Made by a program: the position numbers and the translations under genes
The notes under the pieces: model-generated
Databases searched by the model: none
The model's input: only the letters and a program-made list of their open reading frames with translations
Told to the model about the DNA's origin: nothing
Origin: Gammaproteobacteria bacterium
GTDB taxonomy: Bacteria > Pseudomonadota > Gammaproteobacteria > GCA-001735895
Direction: 5' to 3'
Length of the DNA: 43,743 nucleotides
Assembly (NCBI GenBank): GCA_024225395.1
Contig: JAAEMR010000195.1
Span: 1 to 43,743, forward strand
Shown here: piece by piece, positions 26,538 through 34,475 of the stretch
Numbering within the stretch: position 1 is the stretch's first letter
How the letters are laid out: every line of letters starts with the position of its first letter

Positions 26538-27068
26538 ATGCGTATAGTAGTATTAATATTATTTGTTTTGATGGCAGCTCCGCAGCAGGTCTATGCTCAG
26601 AGCATCATTAAGCAAACTGAAACTCATAATGTGTTTAAAGGTATTTTTTTCTCCATCTGGTCAAAATTACGCACACTCAACCCGCACCAACGACAGTCTG
26701 CAAAATCTAATGCAGTGTATACTGCAGGTGTTCGAGGAGCAGAATCAACAGAAACCCTGATTCAGCCTTACTGGAAAGATGACTTAACCAATGACAGGCA
26801 ATTTCAGGCAGAGCTTAAACAGTTTTCGCTTGCTCAACAGTCAATGGATAAAGGCGAATTGAGTGCTTCGGTAAAAGAGTTCAGTAATTTCATTAATCAG
26901 TATGAAACCAGTGATTTAAGGGCTAATGCATTAATTGGCAAAGGCATTAGTTTAGCGGGACTAGGGAAAAATTCAGAAGCATCATTAACGCTAAAACTGT
27001 TTATCGATGAAAATCCTACACACCCTCTAGCCGATGATGCACAACAAATTTTGCAACAGTTAAACTAG
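26538..27068 (+). CDS. Small exported TPR-like protein
   Basis: 176 residues; strong GGAGG ribosome-binding site 6 bases before the ATG. A signal peptide MRIVVLILFVLMAAPQQVYA ends near A-Q (residues 20-21). The middle (about 30-95) is low in recognisable motifs; the C-terminal half (about 98-175) has two TPR-like helix pairs (SVKEFSNFINQYETSDLRA, then ASLTLKLFIDENPTHPLAD), like YbgF/BamD-type repeats. It lies 12 bases after the giant TPR protein and is almost certainly cotranscribed with it. Function unknown; a periplasmic partner role is inferred from context. Confidence 0.75.
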   Translation: MRIVVLILFVLMAAPQQVYAQSIIKQTETHNVFKGIFFSIWSKLRTLNPHQRQSAKSNAVYTAGVRGAESTETLIQPYWKDDLTNDRQFQAELKQFSLAQQSMDKGELSASVKEFSNFINQYETSDLRANALIGKGISLAGLGKNSEASLTLKLFIDENPTHPLADDAQQILQQLN

Positions 27069-27079
27069 TTAATTCCAGA

Positions 27080-27763
27080 TTGAATATTCTCGCATTAGAA
27101 ACTTCAACAGAAGCTTGTTCTGTTGCTATCCTGAATAACCGGAATGTTATTTTCAGTGAGTTTTCTCTAACCCCCAGAAAACACACTCAGTACCTGCCGG
27201 TGATGATGGATGCCGTTCTGGCTAAAGCTCAATTGCTTAAAAGTGATGTTACTCATATAGCTTACGCCAGTGGTCCGGGCGCATTTACCGGTGTTCGAAT
27301 AGCGGCTTCAACGGCTCAGGGTTTATCCATCGGGCTAAATATTCCATTGGTTGCTATATCGACATTGGCCACTCTTGCCCAGCATATTTCTGATACCCAT
27401 AGCGTTGATAAAGTTATCGCAACACTGGATGCTAGAATGGGCGAGGCCTATATGGGGCATTATATTCAAAACCAGCAAACAGGCCTGGTTGAACTTGAAG
27501 CAGAAGAGGAATTGATCAAACTCGATCAGTTATCCAGCAAAAGCGGTTATTTTTGTGCGGGCTCTGGATTTCAGGCAAGCCGCGAAGCCGGATTTGATCA
27601 GCCACTGGAATCTATAGATGAAGAGGCTCTGCCACATGCGGCTGCGCTGGTAAAGCTGGCTCAACAAGCAATACAGCTCGAAAAATCTGTTACTGCTGAC
27701 CAGGCAAGCATCAACTATATTCGTAATAAAGTGGCAGTAAAAAAGAAAAGTCCTGTTTTATGA
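27080..27763 (+). CDS. tsaB: tRNA t6A modification protein TsaB
   Basis: 227 residues, normal for TsaB, TTG start at 27080 (MNILALETSTEACSVAI) without a strong ribosome-binding site. The ASKHA-fold motifs are present: LALETSTEACSVAIL, HTQYLPVMMDAVL and YASGPGAFTGVRIA. Role: scaffold partner of TsaD in making threonylcarbamoyladenosine at position 37 of ANN-decoding tRNAs. It is 11 bases after the small TPR gene and overlaps truD by 4 bases (ATGA), so it is probably in one unit with truD. Confidence 0.94.
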   Translation: MNILALETSTEACSVAILNNRNVIFSEFSLTPRKHTQYLPVMMDAVLAKAQLLKSDVTHIAYASGPGAFTGVRIAASTAQGLSIGLNIPLVAISTLATLAQHISDTHSVDKVIATLDARMGEAYMGHYIQNQQTGLVELEAEEELIKLDQLSSKSGYFCAGSGFQASREAGFDQPLESIDEEALPHAAALVKLAQQAIQLEKSVTADQASINYIRNKVAVKKKSPVL

Positions 27764-28791
27764 ATGATGTAAAAAGTGACCTGGTTTTCCCCTACGGTCA
27801 GGCAAAATGTAGTGGCAGCATCAAACTTCAAGCTGATGATTTCAAGGTTGTTGAACAACTGGGCTTTGATTTTACCGGTGCGGGTGAGCACCTTTTCCTA
27901 TACATACAGAAAACCGGGCTAACCACTCATGAACTGATCAATCTCATCGCTGAAAAATTATCAGTTCCTGCTCGTCAAATCGGCTATTCCGGTTTGAAGG
28001 ATAAACACGCGATTACCCGTCAATGGTTAAGTGTCCAGCTACCTGGCTGTAAACAAATTCCTGATATCACTGAAACAGATCAGTTTCAAATTCTGCAGAC
28101 TCATTGGCATGACAGGAAATTAAGGGTCGGTGTACACAAGTCAAATCAATTTGATATTAAAGTTAGAAATGTTACAGGCAATGACTCTCAACTTTCTTCA
28201 ACTATTGAGAGTATAAGGTGTTACGGTTTTGCCAATTATTTTGGTGAGCAACGTTTTGGTGCACGGGGTGATAATGTCGAACAGGCTTTAAGAATTTTAA
28301 ATAATCGTCATAAAAGTAAACGTATGACTCGCACCAAAAGAAGCCTGTTAATTTCTTCGTTACGCAGTGAGTTATATAACCGGATTCTAAGTAAAAGGAT
28401 ATCTCGGGAAATCTGGCAGCAACCCATTGATGGTGATGTTTTTGTATTGGCAGGTAGTCAGTCAGTTTTTGCAGAATCTTTATCCAGTGAAATTAATCGA
28501 CGCTACCGGGAGTTTGATATTCACAGTGGAGTGAGCCTGTTTGGTACAGGTGATAGCAGGCTTTCTCTGTCAGCCATGGATATTGAAAATGAAATATTCG
28601 CGGCTAACGCTGAGATCTGTGAAACCCTGCTGAATCAAAATTTGAAACGCTCATTCAGGGCTAATCGAGCGGTGACGAAAAACCTCGAAGTACAATACTT
28701 TCCAGAACAGGCTGAGATTCACATTCAAGTCGAGCTTAAGAAGGGGAGTTACCTGACGACTCTGTTAAATCACTTTGTCAGTCTGACATAA
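27760..28791 (+). CDS. truD: tRNA pseudouridine(13) synthase TruD
   Basis: 343 residues. Conserved motifs: an N-terminal KLQADDFKVVEQLGF, HLFLYIQKTGLTT, the catalytic Asp in YSGLKDKHAITRQWL (D81), and NYFGEQRFGARGDNV. Reaction: isomerises U13 to pseudouridine in certain tRNAs. In many gammaproteobacteria truD sits directly before surE; here about 11 kb of cbb3 oxidase and other genes separates them. Overlap with tsaB indicates translational coupling. Confidence 0.95.
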   Translation: MNDVKSDLVFPYGQAKCSGSIKLQADDFKVVEQLGFDFTGAGEHLFLYIQKTGLTTHELINLIAEKLSVPARQIGYSGLKDKHAITRQWLSVQLPGCKQIPDITETDQFQILQTHWHDRKLRVGVHKSNQFDIKVRNVTGNDSQLSSTIESIRCYGFANYFGEQRFGARGDNVEQALRILNNRHKSKRMTRTKRSLLISSLRSELYNRILSKRISREIWQQPIDGDVFVLAGSQSVFAESLSSEINRRYREFDIHSGVSLFGTGDSRLSLSAMDIENEIFAANAEICETLLNQNLKRSFRANRAVTKNLEVQYFPEQAEIHIQVELKKGSYLTTLLNHFVSLT

Positions 28792-28842
28792 AGTGAATTT
28801 TAGAAATGAAAAGATTAATTATAAAGTCTTGAGAAATGTAAG

Positions 28843-28856
28843 GCCCGGCCCCGGGC
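28843..28856. repeat. GC-rich palindrome after truD
   Basis: GCCCGG, spacer CC, CCGGGC: a 6-base-pair perfect inverted repeat standing out in AT-rich surroundings 52 bases after the truD stop. No T-run follows, so a rho-independent terminator is not supported; a REP-like remnant or protein-binding site is possible. Confidence 0.4.
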
Positions 28857-28958
28857 TACGAGCTTCTCCGGGTGATGGCACAACAAAATATGTTCCCAAT
28901 AATTTTGAATTACCTGTATCTGAGACAGCTCACTAATTAGCTGCTAAAGTTACTAATT

Positions 28959-29288
28959 ATGGGCAGAATCGACCGGGAAAAGAAAACCATCGATGTCATG
29001 GTGAGAATCTACTGCCATGACCATCACAGGACATGCGACGACCTATGTGCAGACTGTCTTGTTTTACAGGATTATGCTCACCACCGTCTGAGTTCCTGTC
29101 CCTTCCACGACGAAAAACCAGCCTGCAACAAATGCACTGTACACTGTTATTCATCCAAAATGAGAGAGCAGGTTAGAGAAGTCATGCGCTACTCCGGTCC
29201 ACGTATGACATTCAGGCATCCCCTGTTATCACTATTGCACCTACTTGATCGAATAAGAGAATTGCCTCAACTTAAAAAAAACCGGTGA
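28959..29288 (+). CDS. YgbA-family 'nitrous oxide-stimulated promoter' protein
   Basis: 109 residues. Eight cysteines (19, 26, 30, 33, 47, 56, 59, 63) in patterns such as CDDLCADC, SCPFH and CNKCTVHCY, followed by VREVMRYSGPRMTFRHP, match the small YgbA family named from its nitrous-oxide-responsive promoter. The cysteine clusters suggest metal or Fe-S binding. In E. coli ygbA belongs to the nitric-oxide (NsrR) regulon; no NsrR or FNR site was convincing here. It stands alone on plus, facing the minus-strand cbb3 accessory genes, consistent with a low-oxygen or nitrosative-stress theme. Confidence 0.8.
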   Translation: MGRIDREKKTIDVMVRIYCHDHHRTCDDLCADCLVLQDYAHHRLSSCPFHDEKPACNKCTVHCYSSKMREQVREVMRYSGPRMTFRHPLLSLLHLLDRIRELPQLKKNR

Positions 29289-29599
29289 GCGAAGAGCTGT
29301 TAAAGAAGGCAAGCTATTTATCTTGCTCTAACTGTAAGAGTTCCCCATAAATACCAGCTTTGAGCCTCGATAGTAGTCATTCCTGATGTATGCTCATCGA
29401 CATCAGAGTGCCTAACAGGAGTCATAGCTTCAATAGTTCTCCAAACAACAGCGCAGGATTCTGTTACTTTCTACTTTTAGGCAGGTACTATAATTTTTAT
29501 GTCTAAAGAGATGTTATTGTTTTGCCAGTAGTCTAAACATTCTTTCTGGAGATATATTAATCACCCCTTTTATCTTCATTTTAAAGGGTAAATACTATA
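29289..29599. other. Intergenic region between ygbA-like gene and cbb3 accessory genes
   Basis: 311 bases between two convergent genes. A 22-codon frame from a GTG at 29285 and an unassigned 60-codon open stretch on minus (29328-29510) exist but resemble nothing I know. A short imperfect inverted repeat (ACCCC... TTAAAGGGT) near 29562-29589 could mark transcript ends. No RNA gene was recognised. Confidence 0.4.
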
Positions 29600-30283
29600 T
29601 TAATGATCGTGCATCATAAAAGTAGAATAGCCTGCAATCTGGCTAACTCCATAGACAATCAAAATTAATCCCAGGACATAACGAACACTTTTATTCTGTA
29701 ATATCGCTTTGACATTATGGGCAAAATGACCAATTAACAGCAGCGTGGGGAGGGTGCCTATCCCAAAAGCAAACATGGTCATTGCAGAATGGAGTGGGTT
29801 AAGTTGGGTGACTGCCAGCGCTAATGCTGAGTAAACTAATCCACAGGGCAACCAGCCCCACACCAGCCCCAGTTTCAAAGCGCTCCAGTTATTTTGAGCG
29901 GGTAGATATTTTCTTCCGAAAGGTTCTATCTTTACCCACAGTTTCTGTCCGGCACCTTCCAGGTATTTAAAACTGTTTAGCAGCTGGCTTATGTATAAAC
30001 CGAGTAATATGAAGAATACACCCGAAATTTTCATCGACACTGTGTGAGGATTGGGCAGCATTTGCATTAACTGGCTGGAAAAAAAACCGACCAGTAAACC
30101 AAATATACTGTATGAGCTTATTCGACCAATATTGTAAAAAATTTGAATACTAAAAGGCTGGCTGTCTTTTTTTCCATTAAAGTTAGTACTGAGTGTACTG
30201 ATAATGCCGCCACACATGCCTATGCAATGTGTAGAGCCAATGAGCCCCATCAACAGGGCTGAAAGTAACGTTGCTGTGAGCAT
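29600..30283 (-). CDS. SafE/DsbD-type membrane protein of the cbb3 cluster
   Basis: 227 residues with about six hydrophobic helices. The N-terminal motif GSTHCIGMCGGI (C20, C24) and the mid-protein GWLPCGLVYSAL are typical of the 'sulfite exporter TauE/SafE' or DsbD_2 family commonly found beside cco genes. It ends in a His-containing tail HDH. Likely role is in metal handling or thiol transfer during cbb3 oxidase assembly, inferred from context; sulfite export is not supported by anything here. It begins 1 base after the fixH stop, so it is part of that operon. Confidence 0.82.
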   Translation of the reverse strand: MLTATLLSALLMGLIGSTHCIGMCGGIISTLSTNFNGKKDSQPFSIQIFYNIGRISSYSIFGLLVGFFSSQLMQMLPNPHTVSMKISGVFFILLGLYISQLLNSFKYLEGAGQKLWVKIEPFGRKYLPAQNNWSALKLGLVWGWLPCGLVYSALALAVTQLNPLHSAMTMFAFGIGTLPTLLLIGHFAHNVKAILQNKSVRYVLGLILIVYGVSQIAGYSTFMMHDH

Positions 30284-30284
30284 G

Positions 30285-30803
30285 TCAAGAGGTAATATTC
30301 ATTAGAATGTTGTCAGCATTTTTTGTGGTGAAGTTTTGTTTAAGTCTCCAGTCTCCTTTTGACAAAATCTGTATAGACCAGCGACCCTCTATCACCGGTG
30401 GCTTGATATAACCACGATAGTCATTACTACTTCCAAGCTGACTCAATGTTGTGTATTGATCCAGCCCAGAGCGTGTACGGTGAATGAGTCTGAAAGTAAT
30501 TTCATTCTGTAGTTCTAGCTTACCACTCGCATCCAGCGAAACCAGTATCTCACCGGTTTTAGTGTTGGTATCAACAAATGCTCTAAGCCCTAGCTCTTTA
30601 GCTTTATTATCGTGCCTGATGACCTGGTTAATTTGCAGCCCCTGCTTGTAATAATCATCGACTACCAGTCCATCTTCAGTATTTAAGGCAATAAAAATGG
30701 TGACCGTACCTGCTACAACTGCCAGTGACGGGAAAAAAATTATCATCCACACCATCGGGTTTTTAAACCAGGGTTTATCTTTAATGTCAGTATTTTCGTT
30801 CAT
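30285..30803 (-). CDS. ccoH: cbb3 oxidase assembly protein FixH/CcoH
   Basis: 172 residues with one N-terminal transmembrane helix (about 14-35, MVWMIIFFPSLAVVAG) preceded by WFKNP, and the conserved VVDDYYKQGLQINQ motif, followed by a periplasmic beta-rich domain. This matches the FixH family. Role: assembly and stability of cbb3 cytochrome oxidase, possibly in Cu insertion together with CcoI. Two bases separate it from ccoG upstream and one base from the SafE-like gene. Confidence 0.9.
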   Translation of the reverse strand: MNENTDIKDKPWFKNPMVWMIIFFPSLAVVAGTVTIFIALNTEDGLVVDDYYKQGLQINQVIRHDNKAKELGLRAFVDTNTKTGEILVSLDASGKLELQNEITFRLIHRTRSGLDQYTTLSQLGSSNDYRGYIKPPVIEGRWSIQILSKGDWRLKQNFTTKNADNILMNITS

Positions 30804-30805
30804 GA

Positions 30806-32224
30806 TTAACGCCCGAGTCGTGGACCGAGAAAGCGAGCTTCTTCGGTGATGCCGAGATCAGAATTAATTGCATCAAGTTTAAAGAATATTTCACTAGTAC
30901 GTTGTTTTAGTAATTCCGGGTCAACTTCGATACTGACAGGAACTTCTACCACTGCACCAGATTCTGCATAAATTTGTTTTTTCGGAAGTTTAAGTTTCAT
31001 ACCTTCAATGCCTTCTGCAGACAGGGTGTACTCATGGGCTGATTTATCTTTGTTGATCACTTTGAGTGTGTAGACATTTTCGATCATACCCATGCCTGTT
31101 TCCCGGAACAGTGAGTTACGATCCCGGATTATATCCAGTTCAATCGGGGAACGCATAGATATTGCAATAATAGTACCGATGGTGATGCCTGTTAATATGA
31201 GAGCATACACAATAATACGGGGGCGTTTGAAATCGGTATTTTTACCCTCCATCATATTTTCAGTGGTGTATTTGATCAGGCCTTTTTCATAACCCATTTT
31301 ATCCATAACATCGTCACAGGCATCGATACAGGCGGCACAGCCGATACACTGATATTGAAGGCCTTCTCGAATATCAATGCCAGTAGGGCAAACCTGTACG
31401 CAAATAGAGCAGTCGATACAGCTACCCTTGTTAACTGTTTCCGGTGCTATACCTCGTTTACGTGGGCCACGTGGTTCACCGCGCTTGTCATCATAGGAGA
31501 TGACCAGAGTGTCCTTATCGAACATGGCACTCTGAAAGCGCGCATACGGACACATATAAAAACACACCTGCTCGCGTAACCAGCCCGCATTACCGTAAGT
31601 GGCAAAGCCGTAGAAAAAAATCCAGAACCACTCCCAGGGACCCAGACCAAGGTTGATGACGGAGAGTGATAATTCACGAATGGGCGTGAAGTAACCGACA
31701 AATGTTAAACCGGTAAACAGTGAGAATGTGAGCCAGATAAAATGTTTGGTCACTTTTTTACTGACCTTGGTTTTATTTGCTGGAGATTTATCCAGCTTCA
31801 TCTGTTGGCTACGTGTGCCTTCCACCATGCGCTCAATCCACAGGAATACTTCCGTGTAAACTGTCTGGGGGCATGCATAACCACACCATAAACGTCCAGC
31901 TAATGCGGTAAAAAAGAATAGAGATAGAGCTGCGATGACCAGCATCATGGTGAGATAGATAAAATCCTGTGGCCAGAAAATCAAACCGAGGATATAGAAT
32001 TTCCGTTCTGGTAAATCAAACAGAATAGCCTGGCGGCCATCCCACATTAACCAGGGAATAATGTAGTAGAAGCCCAGTAATGTAGAGATACCTGCAATTC
32101 GTAAAGTTGCAAACAGTCCATGAACCTGACGAGGGTAAATTTTTTGCCGTTTCTGGTAAAGTTCCTGATCAATAGAAGGCTTTTTGGCCTCATTGTTTGC
32201 AGCAGGCTGTTGTGTATCAGTCAT
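30806..32224 (-). CDS. ccoG: cbb3 oxidase accessory Fe-S protein CcoG (RdxA/FixG)
   Basis: 472 residues. Several transmembrane helices surround conserved cysteines (WCGYACPQTVYTE, FYMCPYARFQ), then two ferredoxin-type 4Fe-4S motifs: C269, C272, C275, C279 and C293, C296, C299, C303. A periplasmic C-terminal immunoglobulin-like domain follows (about 355-472). Known role: membrane electron carrier, reported to act in copper reduction for cbb3 assembly. It is separated from the cco structural genes by a 206-base gap with hairpins, so it may have its own promoter. Confidence 0.95.
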   Translation of the reverse strand: MTDTQQPAANNEAKKPSIDQELYQKRQKIYPRQVHGLFATLRIAGISTLLGFYYIIPWLMWDGRQAILFDLPERKFYILGLIFWPQDFIYLTMMLVIAALSLFFFTALAGRLWCGYACPQTVYTEVFLWIERMVEGTRSQQMKLDKSPANKTKVSKKVTKHFIWLTFSLFTGLTFVGYFTPIRELSLSVINLGLGPWEWFWIFFYGFATYGNAGWLREQVCFYMCPYARFQSAMFDKDTLVISYDDKRGEPRGPRKRGIAPETVNKGSCIDCSICVQVCPTGIDIREGLQYQCIGCAACIDACDDVMDKMGYEKGLIKYTTENMMEGKNTDFKRPRIIVYALILTGITIGTIIAISMRSPIELDIIRDRNSLFRETGMGMIENVYTLKVINKDKSAHEYTLSAEGIEGMKLKLPKKQIYAESGAVVEVPVSIEVDPELLKQRTSEIFFKLDAINSDLGITEEARFLGPRLGR

Positions 32225-32332
32225 GATAAGTATCTTAAAAAAGTTATAAAACTGTAAGTTAATACCTGAATTTGTAACTCCAATCCTGCATTAAACCCTT
32301 TCGCTCGAATTGAGGTTAAGAAAACAGGTATT

Positions 32333-32363
32333 ATTCAATGAAGCTAAAAAGCATTCATTGAAT
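32333..32363 (-). terminator. Hairpin between the cco structural genes and ccoG
   Basis: ATTCAATGAA (32333-32342) pairs with TTCATTGAAT (32354-32363), with an inner GCT/AGC and an AAAA loop. A second smaller palindrome CGACAG-CT-CTGTCG lies at 32412-32425. Neither has a clear T-run on the minus strand, so this is a probable processing or attenuation site between operon segments rather than a definite terminator. Confidence 0.45.
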
Positions 32364-32430
32364 ATTTTCAATTAATACTTTGTTTTTTCAGTTATGTTGA
32401 CCTGAATCAGTCGACAGCTCTGTCGCAGAA

Positions 32431-32709
32431 TTACACTTTGTCTTTATAGTCGACGCAGGGTTTGCAGGGCCTGGCAAAATACAGTGTCAGAATACAGGGC
32501 AGAATAGCGAAAGCCCAAAACAGGAAAAAGCCAATTGAATATGCGCCTAGTCGGGTGACGTCATAGTCTATGAAAACATTCAAGGGGTCAAAAATGGTGA
32601 AAAAAACTACAGTTTCAACACCCGCGACCAGAAATGAAGGCCATAACACCGCGATCACTTTCTGAATAGTTGGAATCTCCGTATTTTTTAAAGTTTTATT
32701 TTCACCCAT
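32431..32709 (-). CDS. 92-residue two-helix membrane protein in the cco operon
   Basis: Strong AGGGGG ribosome-binding site before the ATG at 32709. Two hydrophobic helices are seen, about 17-40 (VIAVLWPSFLVAGVETVVFF) and 57-79 (GFFLFWAFAILPCILTLYFA), joined by a loop with FDPLNVFIDYDVTRLG. The tail ARPCKPCVDYKDKV carries a CxxC pair. It lies 35 bases after ccoP on the same strand. I do not recognise a named family; its place and CxxC motif make a copper or haem assembly role or an oxidase subunit plausible, but that is inference. Confidence 0.7.
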   Translation of the reverse strand: MGENKTLKNTEIPTIQKVIAVLWPSFLVAGVETVVFFTIFDPLNVFIDYDVTRLGAYSIGFFLFWAFAILPCILTLYFARPCKPCVDYKDKV

Positions 32710-32744
32710 TTTATTTCCCCCTGTTGTTAATAGATATAAATAGT

Positions 32745-33650
32745 TTATTGCTGACTCAAACTGTAAACGTATGCCGCTAAAATGTGTACTTTTGCGTCTC
32801 CGAGCAATTCTTGATGAGCCGGCATGACTCCAGTTCTGCCATCTGCAATTGAATCTTGAATATAGCTTCGCGATGCTCCATACAGCCAGACACCATCGGT
32901 TAAATTTGGTGCGCCCAGTGCAGTCATGCCTTTACCATCGGGTTGATGACAGGCAGCACAATTAGTGCCGAATATCTTCTTACCTTCAATGACTTCATTC
33001 GCAGGTACTTCTCGCCCGGAAAGGCTCAGTACGTAAGAGGCGACACTTTTAACGCCTTCTTCTCCCAGTATTGCATTCCATGCGGGCATGCTACCATTTC
33101 TTCCATTCAATATAGTGCTTTTAATTTGTTCTGCCGAACCACCGTATAACCAGTCATTATCGGCCAGGTCAGGAAAGCCTCTTGCACCGCGTCCATCTGA
33201 ACCGTGGCAAATTGCACAGTTGTTAGCAAACAGGCGGCCACCGGTACGATTAGCTTCTTCATTTTTAGCCAGTTCAGGAATGGTGATGCTGGCATACTGT
33301 TGATACAGGGGCTCGTATTTAACTTTGGCGGCTTCAACTTCTTCGCTATGTTCTAATGAACTGGTCCAGCCTAAAACACCTTTTACCGTACCCAGTCCCG
33401 GAAAGAGGATAAGGTATCCCAGCCCAAAGACGATAGTGATATAAAACAGGGCAACCCACCAGAATGGCAAAGGGTTGTTCAGTTCTTCAATACCATCCCA
33501 GGCGTGCCCGGTGGATTTGACTTCTTCACCGTCAGCGGGCATTTTTATTTTAGAATTGGAAACTAATAAATAGATTAGCCAGAAGATTCCACCTAAAGAA
33601 CCTATAGAAATATAAATGGTCCAGAATACAGGATTAAAAAAATCAGACAT
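32745..33650 (-). CDS. ccoP: cbb3 oxidase dihaem cytochrome c subunit CcoP
   Basis: 301 residues with two membrane helices (about 8-30 and 62-84) and two c-type haem motifs, C145-AI-C148-H149 and C231-AA-C234-H235, each followed by GxGxx and Met-containing ligand loops. GHAWDGIEELNNPLP is the family's conserved link between helices. Role: electron entry into the cbb3 oxidase at the periplasmic face. Its ATG overlaps the ccoQ stop by one base. Confidence 0.97.
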   Translation of the reverse strand: MSDFFNPVFWTIYISIGSLGGIFWLIYLLVSNSKIKMPADGEEVKSTGHAWDGIEELNNPLPFWWVALFYITIVFGLGYLILFPGLGTVKGVLGWTSSLEHSEEVEAAKVKYEPLYQQYASITIPELAKNEEANRTGGRLFANNCAICHGSDGRGARGFPDLADNDWLYGGSAEQIKSTILNGRNGSMPAWNAILGEEGVKSVASYVLSLSGREVPANEVIEGKKIFGTNCAACHQPDGKGMTALGAPNLTDGVWLYGASRSYIQDSIADGRTGVMPAHQELLGDAKVHILAAYVYSLSQQ

Positions 33651-33856
33651 CAGGGCTTCTCCTGATTTTTTTGTGATTCAGTTTCCGTATTATCCTTTTT
33701 CTGATTTTCTTGTACGGGATCATCGTCATCCAGTACCAGTCGGGCTGCTTCATCAAAATCTTTTTTGCGTTTACCACTATAGGCCCAGGCAATAATTCCA
33801 ATAAAAACGACAAAAACAACTACAGTCCAAATTGAGTGCATTAAAGCTGTCATCAT
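33650..33856 (-). CDS. ccoQ: cbb3 oxidase small subunit CcoQ
   Basis: 68 residues: one transmembrane helix (about 8-27, SIWTVVVFVVFIGIIAWAYS) followed by KRKKDFDEAARLVLDDDD, the typical CcoQ juxtamembrane signature, and a polar, acidic and Gln-rich tail. Role: stabilises CcoNO-CcoP association in studied bacteria. Start and stop overlap both neighbours by one base; a second ATG at 33853 is an alternative start. Confidence 0.9.
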   Translation of the reverse strand: MMTALMHSIWTVVVFVVFIGIIAWAYSGKRKKDFDEAARLVLDDDDPVQENQKKDNTETESQKNQEKP

Positions 33857-34467
33857 TAAATACCTTTCAAAGCTGTGCCGAGAGATTGCAGATATGCGAC
33901 GACCGCATCCATTTCTTTTTTGCCTCTGAATGAGCCTGCTGCGTTTTTAATTTGCTCATCACTGTAAGGGTGTCCCAGGTAACGTAAACCTTCCATACGC
34001 TGCTGAATATCACTGCTATCCAGGTCATTTTCTGCCAACCATGGATAAGAAGGCATGATGGACTCAGGCACCACATCACGGGGGTTTATCAGGTGTGCAA
34101 TATGCCAGTCATCTGAATAGCGTTCGCCAACACGATGCAGATCAGGACCTGTACGTTTTGATCCCCACAGGAATGGACGGTCATAGATAAATTCACCGGC
34201 AGTTGAATAGTGACCGTAACGCTCCGTTTCTGCGCGAAATGGACGAATCATCTGAGAATGACAACCGACACAGCCCTCACGAATATAAATATCACGCCCC
34301 GCCAGTTGCAGAGCAGAATAAGGTTTTAATCCTTCTACCGGCAAGGTGGTACTGGTCTGGAAGAACAACGGTACAATTTGAACCAGACCGCCAATGCTGA
34401 TGACAAAAATGGTAAAAATAATTAACAGGCCGATATTTTGTTCTGCTTTTTGTTGAATAGACATCAC
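33856..34467 (-). CDS. ccoO: cbb3 oxidase monohaem cytochrome c subunit CcoO
   Basis: 203 residues, normal length. One N-terminal membrane helix (about 12-34) then a periplasmic domain with the haem c motif C66-VG-C69-H70 in [13 protein letters not shown], plus [18 protein letters not shown] and Met ligand region [12 protein letters not shown]. Role: passes electrons from CcoP to the catalytic CcoN. The gene lies 8 bases after ccoN and is coupled to ccoQ. Confidence 0.97.
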   Translation of the reverse strand: MMSIQQKAEQNIGLLIIFTIFVISIGGLVQIVPLFFQTSTTLPVEGLKPYSALQLAGRDIYIREGCVGCHSQMIRPFRAETERYGHYSTAGEFIYDRPFLWGSKRTGPDLHRVGERYSDDWHIAHLINPRDVVPESIMPSYPWLAENDLDSSDIQQRMEGLRYLGHPYSDEQIKNAAGSFRGKKEMDAVVAYLQSLGTALKGI

Positions 34468-34475
34468 TTTCTCCC

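Noticed and set aside
29285-29350. 22-codon GTG frame overlapping the ygbA-like stop (SEELLKKASYLSCSNCK)
   Set aside because: Too short and without independent support; it may be a chance frame despite the CxxC.
29328-29510. Open stretch of about 60 codons on minus containing MTPVRHSDVDEH and QSWYLWGTL
   Set aside because: No ribosome-binding site, no recognisable family, and open frames of this length are expected by chance.
32412-32440. LexA-like CTGTCGACTGATTCAG (minus) after the 92-residue gene
   Set aside because: One half-site is mismatched, and its position at the end of a gene inside the cco cluster makes no regulatory sense.
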